A DNA stretch of 62,970 nucleotides, from NCBI GenBank assembly GCA_023249395.1, contig JAHFCS010000001.1, positions 1-62,970 on the forward strand, read 5' to 3'. How positions within the stretch are numbered: the stretch's first letter is position 1; every line of letters begins with the position of its first letter. The position numbers and the translations under genes are program-made. Positions 8,364 through 17,917 of the stretch are shown piece by piece. The notes beneath the pieces were generated by a model. It saw nothing but the letters and a program-made list of their open reading frames with translations. It had not been told where the DNA came from and made no database searches. Source of the DNA: Gemmatimonadota bacterium. Its GTDB lineage: Bacteria > Gemmatimonadota > Gemmatimonadetes > Gemmatimonadales > Gemmatimonadaceae.

Positions 8364-9890
8364 ATGAAATCTCTTTATTCGAACGCCTTTGCGCGCATCG
8401 CAGCCATCGCGTCCATGTCCTCTATGGTATTCGGGGCACCGGCGTTCGCTCAGAATCCGTCGGCGGCCACTGCGACATGCGACATCGACAACGCCAGGCC
8501 ACAGGCTGTCGCGCGCGCAACTTTCTCGATGGCGCGAGCCCAGGCTGCGCTCAAGGCCGGCACTCCTGCGAAAGATCTGCGCGACGTCATCTCCGTTCTC
8601 AACACGCCATCTGCGAAGAATGAGAACCCGATAGGTCGAGCGTACCTTCTCGGTCAGGCTTACATGCTTCTTCTCGAGCAGCCTGGGATCACACCGATCG
8701 CCACTCGCTCGTCCATCGGTCTGACGACCGATCCAGCTGGCACGATCGACCTCTTCGCAGCCGCTGACTCGATGTGGAACGTTGTCGAAGCGAGCTCGCC
8801 GGCATGCGTCTCGGTCGGCCGACAATGGCGCCAGCAGAAGACCTGGCTCAACATCACCAATGCCGCGATCAACGCACTCAACGCCGGCAAGCTGGACTCG
8901 GCTGAATACTTTGCAAACCGCGCGCTGCTGCTGGATCGCAATGCTCCTTACGCCTATTCAGTGCTCGCCAGTGTTGCAAAGACGAGGAAGAACTACCCCG
9001 TGGCTGGGGAATACTGGAAGAAGACACTCGCCGCCGCGGGCACAGATACAGCGTTCAACGACGTCAGGGAGCATGCGCTTTACGACATGGCCGCCACGAC
9101 AACCATCCGGACCGATGCCACAACAGGTGCCGAAAAGAAGGCGCTCGCGCGCGAGGCGATCAACAACTGGAACGTGCTTCTCGGCAAATCGACCGACGAT
9201 ATTCAGAATACCTTCGCCGTGCAGAATCTTGCCAAACTGTACGTGGTCGCGGGTGACAGCCTTTCAACCGGAAAGATCTACGCCCCGATGCTCGCCGAGC
9301 CCGGCCGTTACGGCGAGAACACCCTGATGCAGGCCGGCGTCCTAGCCTCCCAGTTCAAGCACCCTGACGATGCGGCACGCCTCTTCCTAGCAGTTCTTGA
9401 GCGCAATCCCTACCAGCGCGATGCCCTCAACGATCTCGCCGCCAGCTACATCTTTCTCAACCAGTACGACAAGGTGTTTCCGCTGGTCGAGCGTTTGACC
9501 GCTGTCGATCCGAGCAATCCGGAGAACTGGATGCTGAACGCCTACAGCTATGCGGGGCTTCTCAAGAACACGAAGCCGGGCAAGCTCAACAAGCAGTACA
9601 CGGATTCTCTGGTGTTTTACAACGCCAAGGCCGAGAAGATGCCGGTGAAGGTTACCATCACCGAGTTCTCACGATCTTCAGACAGCACAATAATCGTGGG
9701 CATGATCGAGAACAGGAGTACTGCCGCCAAGACATTTCCTCTGACGGTGGACTTCCTCGATAACAAGGGCCAGGTCCTGTTTTCAGAGACTGCCTTGGTT
9801 GGCCCGGTTACGGTTCGCGGCATGAAGGAATTCAGAATCAAGAGCGCAAAGGGTGGAGTCAGCGCATTTCGCTATAAGCCGCTGACCTAG
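8364..9890 (+). CDS. Secreted TPR-repeat protein
   Basis: A 508-residue exported protein. The ATG at 8364 is preceded by CGGAG seven bases upstream and opens a clear Sec signal peptide (MKSLYSNAFARIAAIASM, cleavage near AFAQ). The body is alpha-helical with degenerate tetratricopeptide repeats, best seen at LDSAEYFANRALLLDRNAPYAYSVLA, HPDDAARLFLAVLERNPYQRDALNDLA and FPLVERLTAVDPSNPENWMLNAYSYA. The last 80 residues form a beta-sandwich-like domain (VKVTITEFSRSSDSTIIVG, FPLTVDFLDNKGQVL) resembling FxLYD-type modules. Probably a periplasmic or surface scaffold; no partner is evident. It is transcribed alone, with a strong terminator after it. Confidence 0.8.
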   Translation: MKSLYSNAFARIAAIASMSSMVFGAPAFAQNPSAATATCDIDNARPQAVARATFSMARAQAALKAGTPAKDLRDVISVLNTPSAKNENPIGRAYLLGQAYMLLLEQPGITPIATRSSIGLTTDPAGTIDLFAAADSMWNVVEASSPACVSVGRQWRQQKTWLNITNAAINALNAGKLDSAEYFANRALLLDRNAPYAYSVLASVAKTRKNYPVAGEYWKKTLAAAGTDTAFNDVREHALYDMAATTTIRTDATTGAEKKALAREAINNWNVLLGKSTDDIQNTFAVQNLAKLYVVAGDSLSTGKIYAPMLAEPGRYGENTLMQAGVLASQFKHPDDAARLFLAVLERNPYQRDALNDLAASYIFLNQYDKVFPLVERLTAVDPSNPENWMLNAYSYAGLLKNTKPGKLNKQYTDSLVFYNAKAEKMPVKVTITEFSRSSDSTIIVGMIENRSTAAKTFPLTVDFLDNKGQVLFSETALVGPVTVRGMKEFRIKSAKGGVSAFRYKPLT

Positions 9891-9912
9891 TTTCCCCCGA
9901 GCACGAATCGGG

Positions 9913-9946
9913 AAAGGGCGCGCCTTACACAGCGCGTCCTTTTTTC
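9913..9946 (+). terminator. Rho-independent terminator after the TPR gene
   Basis: AAAGGGCGCGC (9913-9923) pairs with GCGCGTCCTTT (9932-9942) around loop CTTACACA, with one G-U wobble, and the stem runs directly into TTTTTTCTT. It lies 23 bases after the stop of the TPR gene. Confidence 0.85.
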
Positions 9947-9984
9947 TTATCCCGCATGGTACGCTCCTTGACTACTTTCCCCGC

Positions 9985-10755
9985 GTGACTCACGACCAGA
10001 TCTGGCCCGATGTCCTTTACATGGTCCGCCATGGAGAGTCGGCGGGCAATGTAGCGCGTGAAGCTGCGCTCGTCGCGGGCGAGCGGGAGATCGACCTGTC
10101 CGTTCGCGATGTCGATGTTCCATTGTCGCCGCTTGGCCAGCAGCAATCACTCGCTCTGGGCCGCTGGTTCGCCGCGCTTTCCCCCGTCGACAAGCCGAAC
10201 GTGATACTCACTTCCCCTTACCTCAGAGCACGAGACACGGCAGCAATCGTAGCCGGGGCCGCCGGGCTGGCTGACGACGCTTACACCATTGTCGTCGATG
10301 AGCGGTTGCGGGAAAAGGAATTCGGCGTGCTCGACCAGCTGACGAGAGTCGGTATCGAAGCGTACCATCCCGACCAGGCAGAATTCCGCCGGTTGCTTGG
10401 CAAATTCTACCACCGGCCGCCAGGTGGCGAGAGCTGGTGCGACGTTATACTCCGGCTGCGCAGCGCGGTAGAGATGATCTCCCGGGAGTATTGCGCCGAG
10501 CGTGTGCTTCTGGTGTGTCACTCCGTCGTCGTGCTCTGCATGCGCTATCTGCTGGAGCACATGACGGAAGACCAGATCCTCGCCATCGATCGCGCCGAGG
10601 ATGTCGCTAACTGCTCGGTCACCTCATACCGGCACGACCCGACCGCGCGGCCACGTGGCATCATGAAGCTCGAGCTTTTCAATTTCATTGCGCCGCTTGA
10701 GGAAGCGGGAGCCCCCGTTACCTCCGAGCCGGATACCCGGTTCGGCGCGAAGTAA
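9985..10755 (+). CDS. Histidine phosphatase (phosphoglycerate mutase-like)
   Basis: A 256-residue member of the branch-1 histidine phosphatase superfamily. The catalytic motif VRHGESAGN lies at about 14-22, the SPYLRARDTA motif carries the second conserved Arg, and ERLREKEFG supplies the acid region. The second catalytic histidine is in LLVCHSVVVLCM. Broad-specificity phosphatases, cofactor-dependent phosphoglycerate mutases and alpha-ribazole phosphatases share this pattern; the length and the PGGESWCDVILRLRSAVE segment fit a generic phosphatase, so no substrate is assigned. Start is GTG at 9985. Cytoplasmic; no operon partner. Confidence 0.88.
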   Translation: MTHDQIWPDVLYMVRHGESAGNVAREAALVAGEREIDLSVRDVDVPLSPLGQQQSLALGRWFAALSPVDKPNVILTSPYLRARDTAAIVAGAAGLADDAYTIVVDERLREKEFGVLDQLTRVGIEAYHPDQAEFRRLLGKFYHRPPGGESWCDVILRLRSAVEMISREYCAERVLLVCHSVVVLCMRYLLEHMTEDQILAIDRAEDVANCSVTSYRHDPTARPRGIMKLELFNFIAPLEEAGAPVTSEPDTRFGAK

Positions 10756-10776
10756 TCATTCGCTGATCTGCTGTGC

Positions 10777-12186
10777 CTACGGCGCAGTGCGTACTCTTCC
10801 CATCGTTCCCGGCATGTCCGCGACGATGTAGGCCATCACCGCCATCAGTCCAACACATTCTGCCATTTCACGCGGACTCAGCTTGTCCATGGTATCGGCT
10901 TCACTGTGGTGATACCAGAAATACCGCGTGCTATCAACTGCCAGGCTTACCGCTGGTACACCTCCCTTCGCCAATGGCTCGACGTCCGCGTCGGGCCCAC
11001 CCGGATTAACGCTCGTCGCTCCGATGCTGGACAGGAGCGATGCTATGTCGCGCGCGATGGCAATCGCTGAGTCGGGACCGGTGATCCGATAGCCCAGCGG
11101 CTTGAACACGCCATTGTCAGACTCCATCGCCATGACGTGCTTATCGAGCTCGCCGACGTGCGCATCGCGGTAGCCTTCCCCGCCGCGCGATCCGTTCTCT
11201 TCATTCGTCCACAGAACGACGCGTATCGTGCGGCGTGGCTTGAGCCCTAGCATCTTGATGAGTCTCACCGCTTCCCAGGCGGCGACGCTGCCGCCGCCGT
11301 CGTCCATCGCTCCCTGACCTACATCCCACGAATCGATGTGCCCGCCAAGCACCACGACCTCGTAGGGCATCTCGGAGCCGATGATTTCCGCAACGACATT
11401 TCGTGACGGCGCATCTGGCAGTGTCTGCGCCCCCATTTTCAACTTGACCACGACTTTGTCGCCTCGATCGCTCATCCTGTGCAGCATCATCGCGTCCTCG
11501 ACGCTCAATGCCGCCGCGGGAATGCGCGCCGTCGTCGTATCGTAGAACATCGCGCCAGTGTGCGGATTCTGCATCGAGTTGGATGCGACGCTCCTGATGA
11601 GCGCAGCGACGGCACCGGCCTTTGCCGCTGTCGATGCGGCTCCACTCCGGTATCGAACGGTCTCACCATAGCTTACAAATGGAGCATCGAAGAGAACGAT
11701 CTTTCCTTTGGCTTCAGCCCGCCGTCGTGCGAACTCGTCGAAGCTGCTGACTGCGAGCACCGATGCGGTAATTCCCGCGGTCGGTGTCCCCACGCTGCCG
11801 CCGAGTCCGAGCATGTGCAGCTTGTACGGGCGTGGACTCACCATCACTGCTGATTCTTCCCCGCGAACCCAGTGCGGCACCATAACCTTCTCGCCCCGTA
11901 CGTTGTCGAGTCCGTCTCGCTTCATCTCTGCAAGAATCCAGTCAATGGCGGCTTCGAGACCGCCTGACCCGCTGAGCCGAGGGCCGAAAGTATCGGTGAG
12001 CTGTGCGAGACGATTGTAGGCCGCACTGTCCGAAATTGCGGCGTCCAGAAGGCGCGTCGCGTCCGTGCGATAGCGATCTGCAATCGGAGTCGCGGTCGCT
12101 GACTGCTGTGCGTGGAGTGATGTACTCGCGACAGCGGCAAACGCCACCACATATAATGGAATGAAGATTGACCTGTTGAGAGCCAT
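10777..12186 (-). CDS. Secreted M28-family zinc metallopeptidase
   Basis: A 469-residue exported aminopeptidase or carboxypeptidase of MEROPS family M28 (carboxypeptidase Q/PGCP-like). A Sec signal ends near LHAQQ (about residue 27). A PA domain inserts at about 120-230. The co-catalytic zinc ligands are visible as GGHIDSWD (His and Asp), GAMDDGGG (bridging Asp), TNEENGSRGG (catalytic Glu and zinc Glu), AMESDNG (Asp) and YHHSEADT (His). All expected ligands are present, so the enzyme should be active. Role: extracellular or periplasmic peptide utilisation. Monocistronic by context. Confidence 0.93.
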   Translation of the reverse strand: MALNRSIFIPLYVVAFAAVASTSLHAQQSATATPIADRYRTDATRLLDAAISDSAAYNRLAQLTDTFGPRLSGSGGLEAAIDWILAEMKRDGLDNVRGEKVMVPHWVRGEESAVMVSPRPYKLHMLGLGGSVGTPTAGITASVLAVSSFDEFARRRAEAKGKIVLFDAPFVSYGETVRYRSGAASTAAKAGAVAALIRSVASNSMQNPHTGAMFYDTTTARIPAAALSVEDAMMLHRMSDRGDKVVVKLKMGAQTLPDAPSRNVVAEIIGSEMPYEVVVLGGHIDSWDVGQGAMDDGGGSVAAWEAVRLIKMLGLKPRRTIRVVLWTNEENGSRGGEGYRDAHVGELDKHVMAMESDNGVFKPLGYRITGPDSAIAIARDIASLLSSIGATSVNPGGPDADVEPLAKGGVPAVSLAVDSTRYFWYHHSEADTMDKLSPREMAECVGLMAVMAYIVADMPGTMGRVRTAP

Positions 12187-12249
12187 CTGGTACCTGAGTT
12201 CGAGTTTTGAAAAGACTTCCGCGGAGTGACCGGCGAGCTTGCGGAGAAT

Positions 12250-13986
12250 TTATCCCGCGTGAAGCGCTGCTGCGCGCGCTATCATCGGGCTCGACTCGCC
12301 GGGTCGCATCGGCAGGTAGATGGTGAACGTCGTGCCCTCACCGGGCTCGCTCTTTACTGTCACATCACCGCCGAGCAGAAGCGCAAGTCGTCGCGTGACG
12401 GTCAGGCCGAGTCCCGTTCCTCCTGCTCGTCGTGTCGCCTTCTGCTCAACCTGCCAGAAGGGCTCGAATATCCGTTCGAAATGATCCGCATTTATTCCGA
12501 TGCCAGTATCCTGAACAGTGATCACCAACTGGTCTCCCAGCTGATCACCGGAGAGAATTATCCGGCCGCGATCAGTAAACTTTACAGCGTTGCTGAGCAG
12601 ATTGACTAGCATCTGACGCACTTTCACCGGATCGGTTTCGACCACGATTCCCTCCGGAGGAAGCATCACCTCGATGTGAAGTCCTCTCGCCCGCGCAAGC
12701 GACTCGACAAGCTCAGCCGCCGGCTCAAGAAGCGTGGACAACGAAGCGCACTCGAGATTGACCTCCTCGCGTCCGGCGTCGATGCGCGTGAATGTGAGGA
12801 TCTCGTCGATCAGTGAGAGAAGGTGCCGCGCACTCGCCTTGATCCTCCCCAGCTGTTGTGACTGCTGCTCATTGATCGGACCACTGATTCCGTCGGCAAG
12901 CAGCTCCTGATATCCCATGATCGCGGAAAGCGGAGTGCGAAGCTCGTGGGACATCACCGCGAGGAAGTCACTTTTCGCCCCGTTCGCGCTCTCGGCCTCA
13001 GCGCGAGCTTCATCGGCTTCTGACTTCGCTGCCTCCGCGTCAGCGCGCGCTCTCTCTGAGCTGACGCGTGCCTCTCGCTCACGGACGAACAGCTCAGCCC
13101 GCTTCCTGTCGATGACGCGGAGCACTCGCGCACTCCAGGCCACGAGGAGGAGGAAGGTGACGATGTCGGCAACAGCGAAGAGCGACGTCGCCAGCTGGCT
13201 GTTGAATAAACCCGCCTTCTCGCCGGCGAGGCGGACCATGCCGAAGAGGAAAGGTAGGATGATCGTTCCCGGCAACAGCAGGCGCGCGACTACTCCGGCC
13301 GCGCCTTCATCCGCTATCAGGCCTGGCAACCCGCGGTGCAGTTGCACGAAAAGAAGTCCCAGCGCCACGACCGCGAACGCGACCGCTGACAGGAGCACCA
13401 TGTCCAGGTAGTCCTGCATCGTATAGAAATCGCGCACGCCGAACGCGTACCCAACCAGTGCGATGAACGCAATCACCAGCGTCCCGAACGCAGCAATCTG
13501 CGAGCTGACGCCGTCGGTTCGGCGATCGCGGCGGAGAAGAAGAATTCCGACACCAAGAAACACGAACGCCGCAGCTGAATTGATGGCCATACGTCCGGGC
13601 ACCGGCACATTCATCGACGTCACGGCTCGTGGAAAGAGCAGCAGGTGGATGCCGAAATTCAGACTGAGCAGGTGTTCTGCAACGGCCATCAAACCAATTG
13701 CGATTACGGCTACCGCAGTCACTCGCGACATCTCCGACACCCATCGCGATGGATTCCTGGCCTGGGCAAGGAACAGCGATACGCCGACCAGGACGAAGGT
13801 CACAGCGGTTATCGGCGCCATTGATGGCGTGCCCTCGAAACCGCGTAACGCCGGAATGTCGAGCGCCCAGCCAATCAGAACACTCGCCCCGATGGCAATT
13901 GCCACGAGGGCTGCAATTCGCGGCAACTGCTCCAGGAAGCCTACGAACCTGTGGCGCTCGACGGGGACGGTCTCAGACACCAGCAT
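12250..13986 (-). CDS. Membrane sensor histidine kinase
   Basis: A 578-residue sensor kinase. About eight hydrophobic membrane segments fill the first 290 residues (for example LPRIAALVAIAIGASVLIGW and VTAVAVIAIGLMAVAEHLL), a MASE-like sensing module rather than a periplasmic loop. A short Glu/Ala-rich coiled coil (about 305-345) leads into HisKA with FLAVMSHELRTPLSAIMGY, whose His is the phosphorylation site, then HATPase_c with the N box (MLVNLLSNAVKF), G1 (DTGIGI) and G2 (GGTGLGLTV). No receiver domain follows. The cognate regulator is not adjacent. It begins 11 nt after the stop of the DinB gene and is probably co-transcribed with it. Confidence 0.93.
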   Translation of the reverse strand: MLVSETVPVERHRFVGFLEQLPRIAALVAIAIGASVLIGWALDIPALRGFEGTPSMAPITAVTFVLVGVSLFLAQARNPSRWVSEMSRVTAVAVIAIGLMAVAEHLLSLNFGIHLLLFPRAVTSMNVPVPGRMAINSAAAFVFLGVGILLLRRDRRTDGVSSQIAAFGTLVIAFIALVGYAFGVRDFYTMQDYLDMVLLSAVAFAVVALGLLFVQLHRGLPGLIADEGAAGVVARLLLPGTIILPFLFGMVRLAGEKAGLFNSQLATSLFAVADIVTFLLLVAWSARVLRVIDRKRAELFVREREARVSSERARADAEAAKSEADEARAEAESANGAKSDFLAVMSHELRTPLSAIMGYQELLADGISGPINEQQSQQLGRIKASARHLLSLIDEILTFTRIDAGREEVNLECASLSTLLEPAAELVESLARARGLHIEVMLPPEGIVVETDPVKVRQMLVNLLSNAVKFTDRGRIILSGDQLGDQLVITVQDTGIGINADHFERIFEPFWQVEQKATRRAGGTGLGLTVTRRLALLLGGDVTVKSEPGEGTTFTIYLPMRPGESSPMIARAAALHAG

Positions 13987-13997
13987 CGGGCCTTACC

Positions 13998-14522
13998 TCA
14001 CCAGCCTCTTCTCGCCCTCAAATCGGTAACCTGTCCGGCGTGATGCGCGCCGTGGTCGGCATAGATCTCCAGCAGATCATCCAGGGTCACTTCTCCACGC
14101 TCGGGATGAGTTCCAGTACGCGACCATGCCTCATCCGGAAGCGATTCCAGAAATCCTGCCCATCTCTCATGGAGACCGTCGAGCAGCCTGAGTGAGCTCT
14201 CGAGCGGCAGGCGTGAATCGGGCAACACGGCCCAAGCGTCCTGATCATAGGTCTTGATCGTCGGATGATCTTCCGTGACGAGCCACTTGAAGCGCAGGTA
14301 CGCGTTGGCGTGTGAATCCGCAAGGTGATGGACGACCTGTCGCACTGTCCAGCCTCCATCGCGGTAAGGAGTATCGAGCTGGTCATCGTTGAGCCCTTTC
14401 ACTGCTGACCTGATTATCCCCGGGAAATCACGGATCCGGGTAACCTTGCTGTTGCGTTCTTCACGATTGAACATTGGGGAGACTGGGAGGTTGCAATTAT
14501 CTCGGTGATCCTGGCGCGACAC
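13998..14522 (-). CDS. yfiT: DinB-fold metal-dependent hydrolase/transferase, YfiT (BstA)-like
   Basis: A DinB/YfiT four-helix protein with the metal-binding histidines visible in VVHHLADSHANAY and DHGAHHAGQV. The core LDTPYRDGGWTVRQVVHHLADSH is strikingly close to Bacillus subtilis YfiT, a bacillithiol S-transferase family member. YfiT's N-terminal segment (YPIGEYK...) aligns with LPVSPMFN here, which supports the longer GTG start at 14522 over ATG 14474. Whether this organism makes bacillithiol cannot be judged from this window. Followed after 11 nt by the sensor kinase gene. Confidence 0.82.
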   Translation of the reverse strand: MSRQDHRDNCNLPVSPMFNREERNSKVTRIRDFPGIIRSAVKGLNDDQLDTPYRDGGWTVRQVVHHLADSHANAYLRFKWLVTEDHPTIKTYDQDAWAVLPDSRLPLESSLRLLDGLHERWAGFLESLPDEAWSRTGTHPERGEVTLDDLLEIYADHGAHHAGQVTDLRARRGW

Positions 14523-14610
14523 TATCGAGCCTAGGAAACTACTCGTTCACATCTTCGCTCAATAGAGCGATGCAGGGCTCCGGCAGGTAGGAATAATCAT
14601 ACTGACATTT

Positions 14611-15891
14611 ATGAACCAGTACGACGTGTCGCATCTTCCAGCCATACTCTTCGCGCTGCTCGCAGCTACGAAGCTGCTCGGGCTGCTCGCGCAGCGGCTG
14701 GGCCAGCCATCAGTCGTCGGTGAGCTCGTCGCAGGAGTGATCCTCGGCAAGTCGGTACTCGGAATCCTCGACCCTACCGACTTGGTCATTCGCAATCTCG
14801 CTGAGCTCGGGGTGATCGTGCTGCTGTTCGAGATTGGGCTGCATACCGACATTCGCTCCATCGCCAGGGTTGGCGGCGCGGCGATGGGTGTCGCCATCGC
14901 CGGTGTCGCCGTTCCCTTCGTCCTTGGCTACGGCATTTGCATCGCGCTTGGTCTCTCGGCGCTTCCCGCTATCGTCGCTGGAGCGGCGCTGACCGCAACA
15001 TCGATCGGGATCTCTGCCCGGACATTGTCCGATCTCGGCCAGCTCCGAACCCCGGAAGGACAGATCGTCCTTGGCGCGGCGGTGATCGATGACGTAGTCG
15101 GCCTCGTCATCCTGTCGGTCGTCGCGGGCCTCGTTGGAGGTACGGCGCTGAGCATTTCTGCCGTCGTCTCCGCCGCCTCGATCGGCATCGGCTTCATCGC
15201 GCTCGCTCTGGTGCTGGGTAATCTGTTCGTGCCCCCGTTCTTTCGCTTCATCGACCGGGTCGAAGCGTCCGGAACCCTCGGTATCGCAGGTCTCTCGTTC
15301 GCGTTGTTGCTCTCGTGGCTCGCGGCGTTTGCGGGCTCAGCGACGATCATCGGGGCGTTCGCTGCCGGAGTGATCCTGCACAATACGCCACAGCGCCCGC
15401 GCATCGAGCGCGCAACGACTTCACTGGGACTTTTCTTCGTGCCGATCTTCTTCGCGGCTGTCGGTGCGGCCGTGGAGCTCGGCACACTTGCCAATCGCCA
15501 GGCTCTGGCGATTGGTTCGATGCTCTTTGTCGTCGGGGTCGCGGGCAAGATCGCGGCTGGTTATGCCCCTTTCTGGATCTCCGGACGGAAGCTCTTGATC
15601 GGCATCGCAATGGTGCCTCGCGGTGAAGTCGGACTGATCTTCGCGCAGATGGGTCTCGCCACCGCAGCACTGACGCCGGGGCTATTCAGCGCAATCGCCA
15701 TTATGGTGCTCGGCACGACACTTATCACTCCTCCCCTGCTTGCATACCTGGTCAGATCCGAGGCTCACACATCCGACGATCTGGAGCGTCCGGGCGAAGG
15801 CGGGATCGATGACCTCGTCTCCGGGACTATAGAGTGGAAGGCTATCCACCCTTCTGCCTCGCAGGGAGAGTCTGGAGATACATCCACATAG
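14611..15891 (+). CDS. CPA2-family cation:proton antiporter
   Basis: A 426-residue polytopic membrane protein with about 12-13 hydrophobic segments covering nearly its whole length. GELVAGVILGKSVLG and ELGVIVLLFEIGLHTD are typical N-terminal CPA2 (KefB/NapA/GerN) segments, and VIDDVVGLVILSVV contains the adjacent acidic pair used for ion/proton exchange. PRGEVGLIFAQMG near the end is also family-typical. There is no C-terminal RCK/TrkA-N domain, unlike KefB/KefC, so regulation must differ. The last 17 codons overlap the 3' end of the convergent cytochrome gene by 50 bp. Confidence 0.92.
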   Translation: MNQYDVSHLPAILFALLAATKLLGLLAQRLGQPSVVGELVAGVILGKSVLGILDPTDLVIRNLAELGVIVLLFEIGLHTDIRSIARVGGAAMGVAIAGVAVPFVLGYGICIALGLSALPAIVAGAALTATSIGISARTLSDLGQLRTPEGQIVLGAAVIDDVVGLVILSVVAGLVGGTALSISAVVSAASIGIGFIALALVLGNLFVPPFFRFIDRVEASGTLGIAGLSFALLLSWLAAFAGSATIIGAFAAGVILHNTPQRPRIERATTSLGLFFVPIFFAAVGAAVELGTLANRQALAIGSMLFVVGVAGKIAAGYAPFWISGRKLLIGIAMVPRGEVGLIFAQMGLATAALTPGLFSAIAIMVLGTTLITPPLLAYLVRSEAHTSDDLERPGEGGIDDLVSGTIEWKAIHPSASQGESGDTST

Positions 15892-16732
15892 CGTGGATTT
15901 CGTCGTCGGTGAGGTACTTCGTTCTCGGCCATGGCATTACCGCGCTGAGAATCCGGCCATCCGGACGCACTCCTGTCCGCAACACTTTCATGAAATCAGC
16001 TTCGCTCCACTTGCCAATGCCGGTCGGTGTGAGGTTCGCCGCAGGTACCCCCTCTATCTTGGCGCCCCCCGAAAGATTTGGATTGTGACAGGTCGTGCAG
16101 CCGCCAGTCGCAAGGAGATAGTTGCCGTATTCCTTGGTCACACCAATCGAGACTGACGCTGGACGCCGCTCGTCACGATTGATCAGCCGCGCGGGTATCA
16201 GCGGAAACTTTGCCATGACTGAAAGAGCTCGCGCAATCGGTCCGATCGTCTTGGGAGGAATCGTCTGGTCCACAGGCGGAATTGTCTTGAGGTACGCTAT
16301 CATCGCGCTGAGGTCGGCATCACTGAAATGCGTAAACGCTTCCGACGGCATGAAGATCAGTGGTTTTCCGTTACGCCTCACTCCGTACCGTATCGAGCGG
16401 ACGTAGTCGGCGTCGGTGTAGCTCGTCCCGATACCGCCCTTGCCGCGCGTGAGATTGGAGGCCCACAGCCGCGCGAAAACAGGATCATCGGACACTACCA
16501 TTCCAGCCAGGTTGTCGCCGTGGCATTGGGCACATTTGCCGACTGCATCGACGAGGTGATGTCCTCGCTCGAGGGCCACTGAATCTGTTGGTATCGCCAC
16601 CGCCTCAACTTGGGTTGGATAGGTCTTTCCCATCCGCACCGAGGTGATGGCGTAGATGCTCGCCACGAAGACAATAATTAACGCGACAATACCGCCGACG
16701 AAGTAGCCAATCCACTTGAGAAGGCGCTTCAT
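15842..16732 (-). CDS. Membrane-anchored diheme c-type cytochrome, copy 1
   Basis: A 296-residue protein with an N-terminal membrane anchor (about 6-30) and two periplasmic cytochrome c domains. Heme motifs are CAQCH (67-71) and CTTCH (212-216). Candidate axial methionines lie in FMPSEAF and AVMPWPR. The pattern is that of small diheme electron carriers or dehydrogenase partner subunits. ATG 16732 gives exactly the same length as the paralogue at 16890-17780, and the two align end to end (MKRLLKW start, LPARQKGG / VPATQKGG end). Its 3' end overlaps the antiporter by 50 bp. Confidence 0.9.
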   Translation of the reverse strand: MKRLLKWIGYFVGGIVALIIVFVASIYAITSVRMGKTYPTQVEAVAIPTDSVALERGHHLVDAVGKCAQCHGDNLAGMVVSDDPVFARLWASNLTRGKGGIGTSYTDADYVRSIRYGVRRNGKPLIFMPSEAFTHFSDADLSAMIAYLKTIPPVDQTIPPKTIGPIARALSVMAKFPLIPARLINRDERRPASVSIGVTKEYGNYLLATGGCTTCHNPNLSGGAKIEGVPAANLTPTGIGKWSEADFMKVLRTGVRPDGRILSAVMPWPRTKYLTDDEIHAMWMYLQTLPARQKGG

Positions 16733-16889
16733 GTCGTTTCCATGCGTTTGCCCATTTTCCGGATTCAAGCGGCTGAAACCTACAGCCGTTGGCTTTGTTA
16801 GTCTAGCTCGGTTTGTGCGGTCAATGAGTGACTAGACTTCGTCGATCCACTTCATCCATCCATCCGAAAATGCAATACCGCTGGCTCGG
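16733..16889 (+). pseudogene. Duplicated promoter region and 7-codon remnant of an aldo/keto reductase gene
   Basis: This intergenic stretch is a diverged copy of 17781-17938. Both contain, in order, a CTAGCTCGG box, GACTAGACTTC, a CTTCATCC stretch, and CGAAAATGCAATACCGC. In the right copy the ATG at 17918 begins a complete aldo/keto reductase (MQYRRLG...). Here ATG 16870 reads MQYRWLG and then meets the 3' end of cytochrome copy 2, with the junction at its stop codon. It is best read as the scar of a tandem duplication of the divergent cytochrome/reductase pair. Sequence similarity was judged by eye. Confidence 0.75.
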
Positions 16890-17780
16890 CTATCCGCCTT
16901 TCTGCGTCGCAGGGACGGTCTGGAGATACATCCACATCGCTCTGAGCTCGTCGTCGGTGAGGTATTTCATGTCCGACCACGGCATTACTGCACTCAGGAT
17001 TCGACCATCAGGCCGCACTCCCGTCCGGATTGCTTTCATGAAATCCGCCTCGCTCCATTTTCCGATTCCGGTCGGCGTCAAATTCGCCGACACCACCCCG
17101 GCAATCTTCGCACCGCCGGACAAATTCGAAGTGTGACAGCTTCGGCATCCACCGGTGTTTATCAGATACTCACCGTATTCCTTCGTGACTCCCGTTGGTA
17201 CTGCCGCGGGTCGAGTCGTATTCCTGGGAACCCTTTCCGCCGGGATGAGCGGAAAGTCCGTGAACAGAGACAGAGCTCTGCCGATTGGTCCGATCCGTGT
17301 CTTTGCCTTCTCGCTATCAGCTGGCGGAATCGAATTCAGGTAGGCGATGATCGTGCCGAGGTCGGCGTCGCTGAAATAGTAGAAAACGAAGGAGGGCATG
17401 AAGAGGAGCGGCTTGCCGTCGCTTCGCACGCCATAGCGAATGGACCGGACCCAGTCGGCGTTGGTATACGTCGACCCGACGCCGCCCTTGCCTCTGGTCA
17501 GGTTCGACGATGCCAACCGCGCCATGAGCAGATTATCAACAAGCGTCTGGCCCGCAAGGTTGTCGCCGTGGCAGCTGACACATCTTCCAACCGCGAACAC
17601 CAGATGATGCCCACGCTCGATCGAAACTGAATCGCCCGGAACTGCTACCGTCTCGACCTTTGTCGGATATCTCTTGTTGATTCGCTGCCCGCTCACCGCA
17701 TAGACGCCAGCGATGATCAGCAGCACTATCGCGACGATGCCACCAAGGACGTAGCCGACCCACTTCAGCAAGCGTTTCAT
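16890..17780 (-). CDS. Membrane-anchored diheme c-type cytochrome, copy 2
   Basis: A 296-residue paralogue of the preceding gene with the same plan: an N-terminal anchor (MKRLLKWVGYVLGGIVAIVL) and heme motifs CVSCH and CRSCH within two cytochrome c domains. Conserved SNLTRGKGG, VRSIRYGVR and NLTPTGIGKWSEADFMK blocks are shared with copy 1, while linker regions differ, so the duplication is not recent. It is divergent from a full aldo/keto reductase gene across about 137 bp, probably the ancestral arrangement. Confidence 0.92.
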   Translation of the reverse strand: MKRLLKWVGYVLGGIVAIVLLIIAGVYAVSGQRINKRYPTKVETVAVPGDSVSIERGHHLVFAVGRCVSCHGDNLAGQTLVDNLLMARLASSNLTRGKGGVGSTYTNADWVRSIRYGVRSDGKPLLFMPSFVFYYFSDADLGTIIAYLNSIPPADSEKAKTRIGPIGRALSLFTDFPLIPAERVPRNTTRPAAVPTGVTKEYGEYLINTGGCRSCHTSNLSGGAKIAGVVSANLTPTGIGKWSEADFMKAIRTGVRPDGRILSAVMPWSDMKYLTDDELRAMWMYLQTVPATQKGG

Positions 17781-17917
17781 CTTGCCTCCAATGGCTCCCG
17801 TAGTTTTCGGAACAAGTGGCTGAAAGATATGGGTGCTGGTCTTGTCAGCCTAGCTCGGATCGTGTCGGCCTACGATCGACTAGACTTCATCACGCCACCT
17901 TCATCCGTGACCCGAAA

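Noticed and set aside
16828..17136. 102-codon frame starting in the reductase remnant
   Set aside because: After the MQYRWLG remnant it is only antisense to cytochrome copy 2. It is evidence of the duplication, not a gene.
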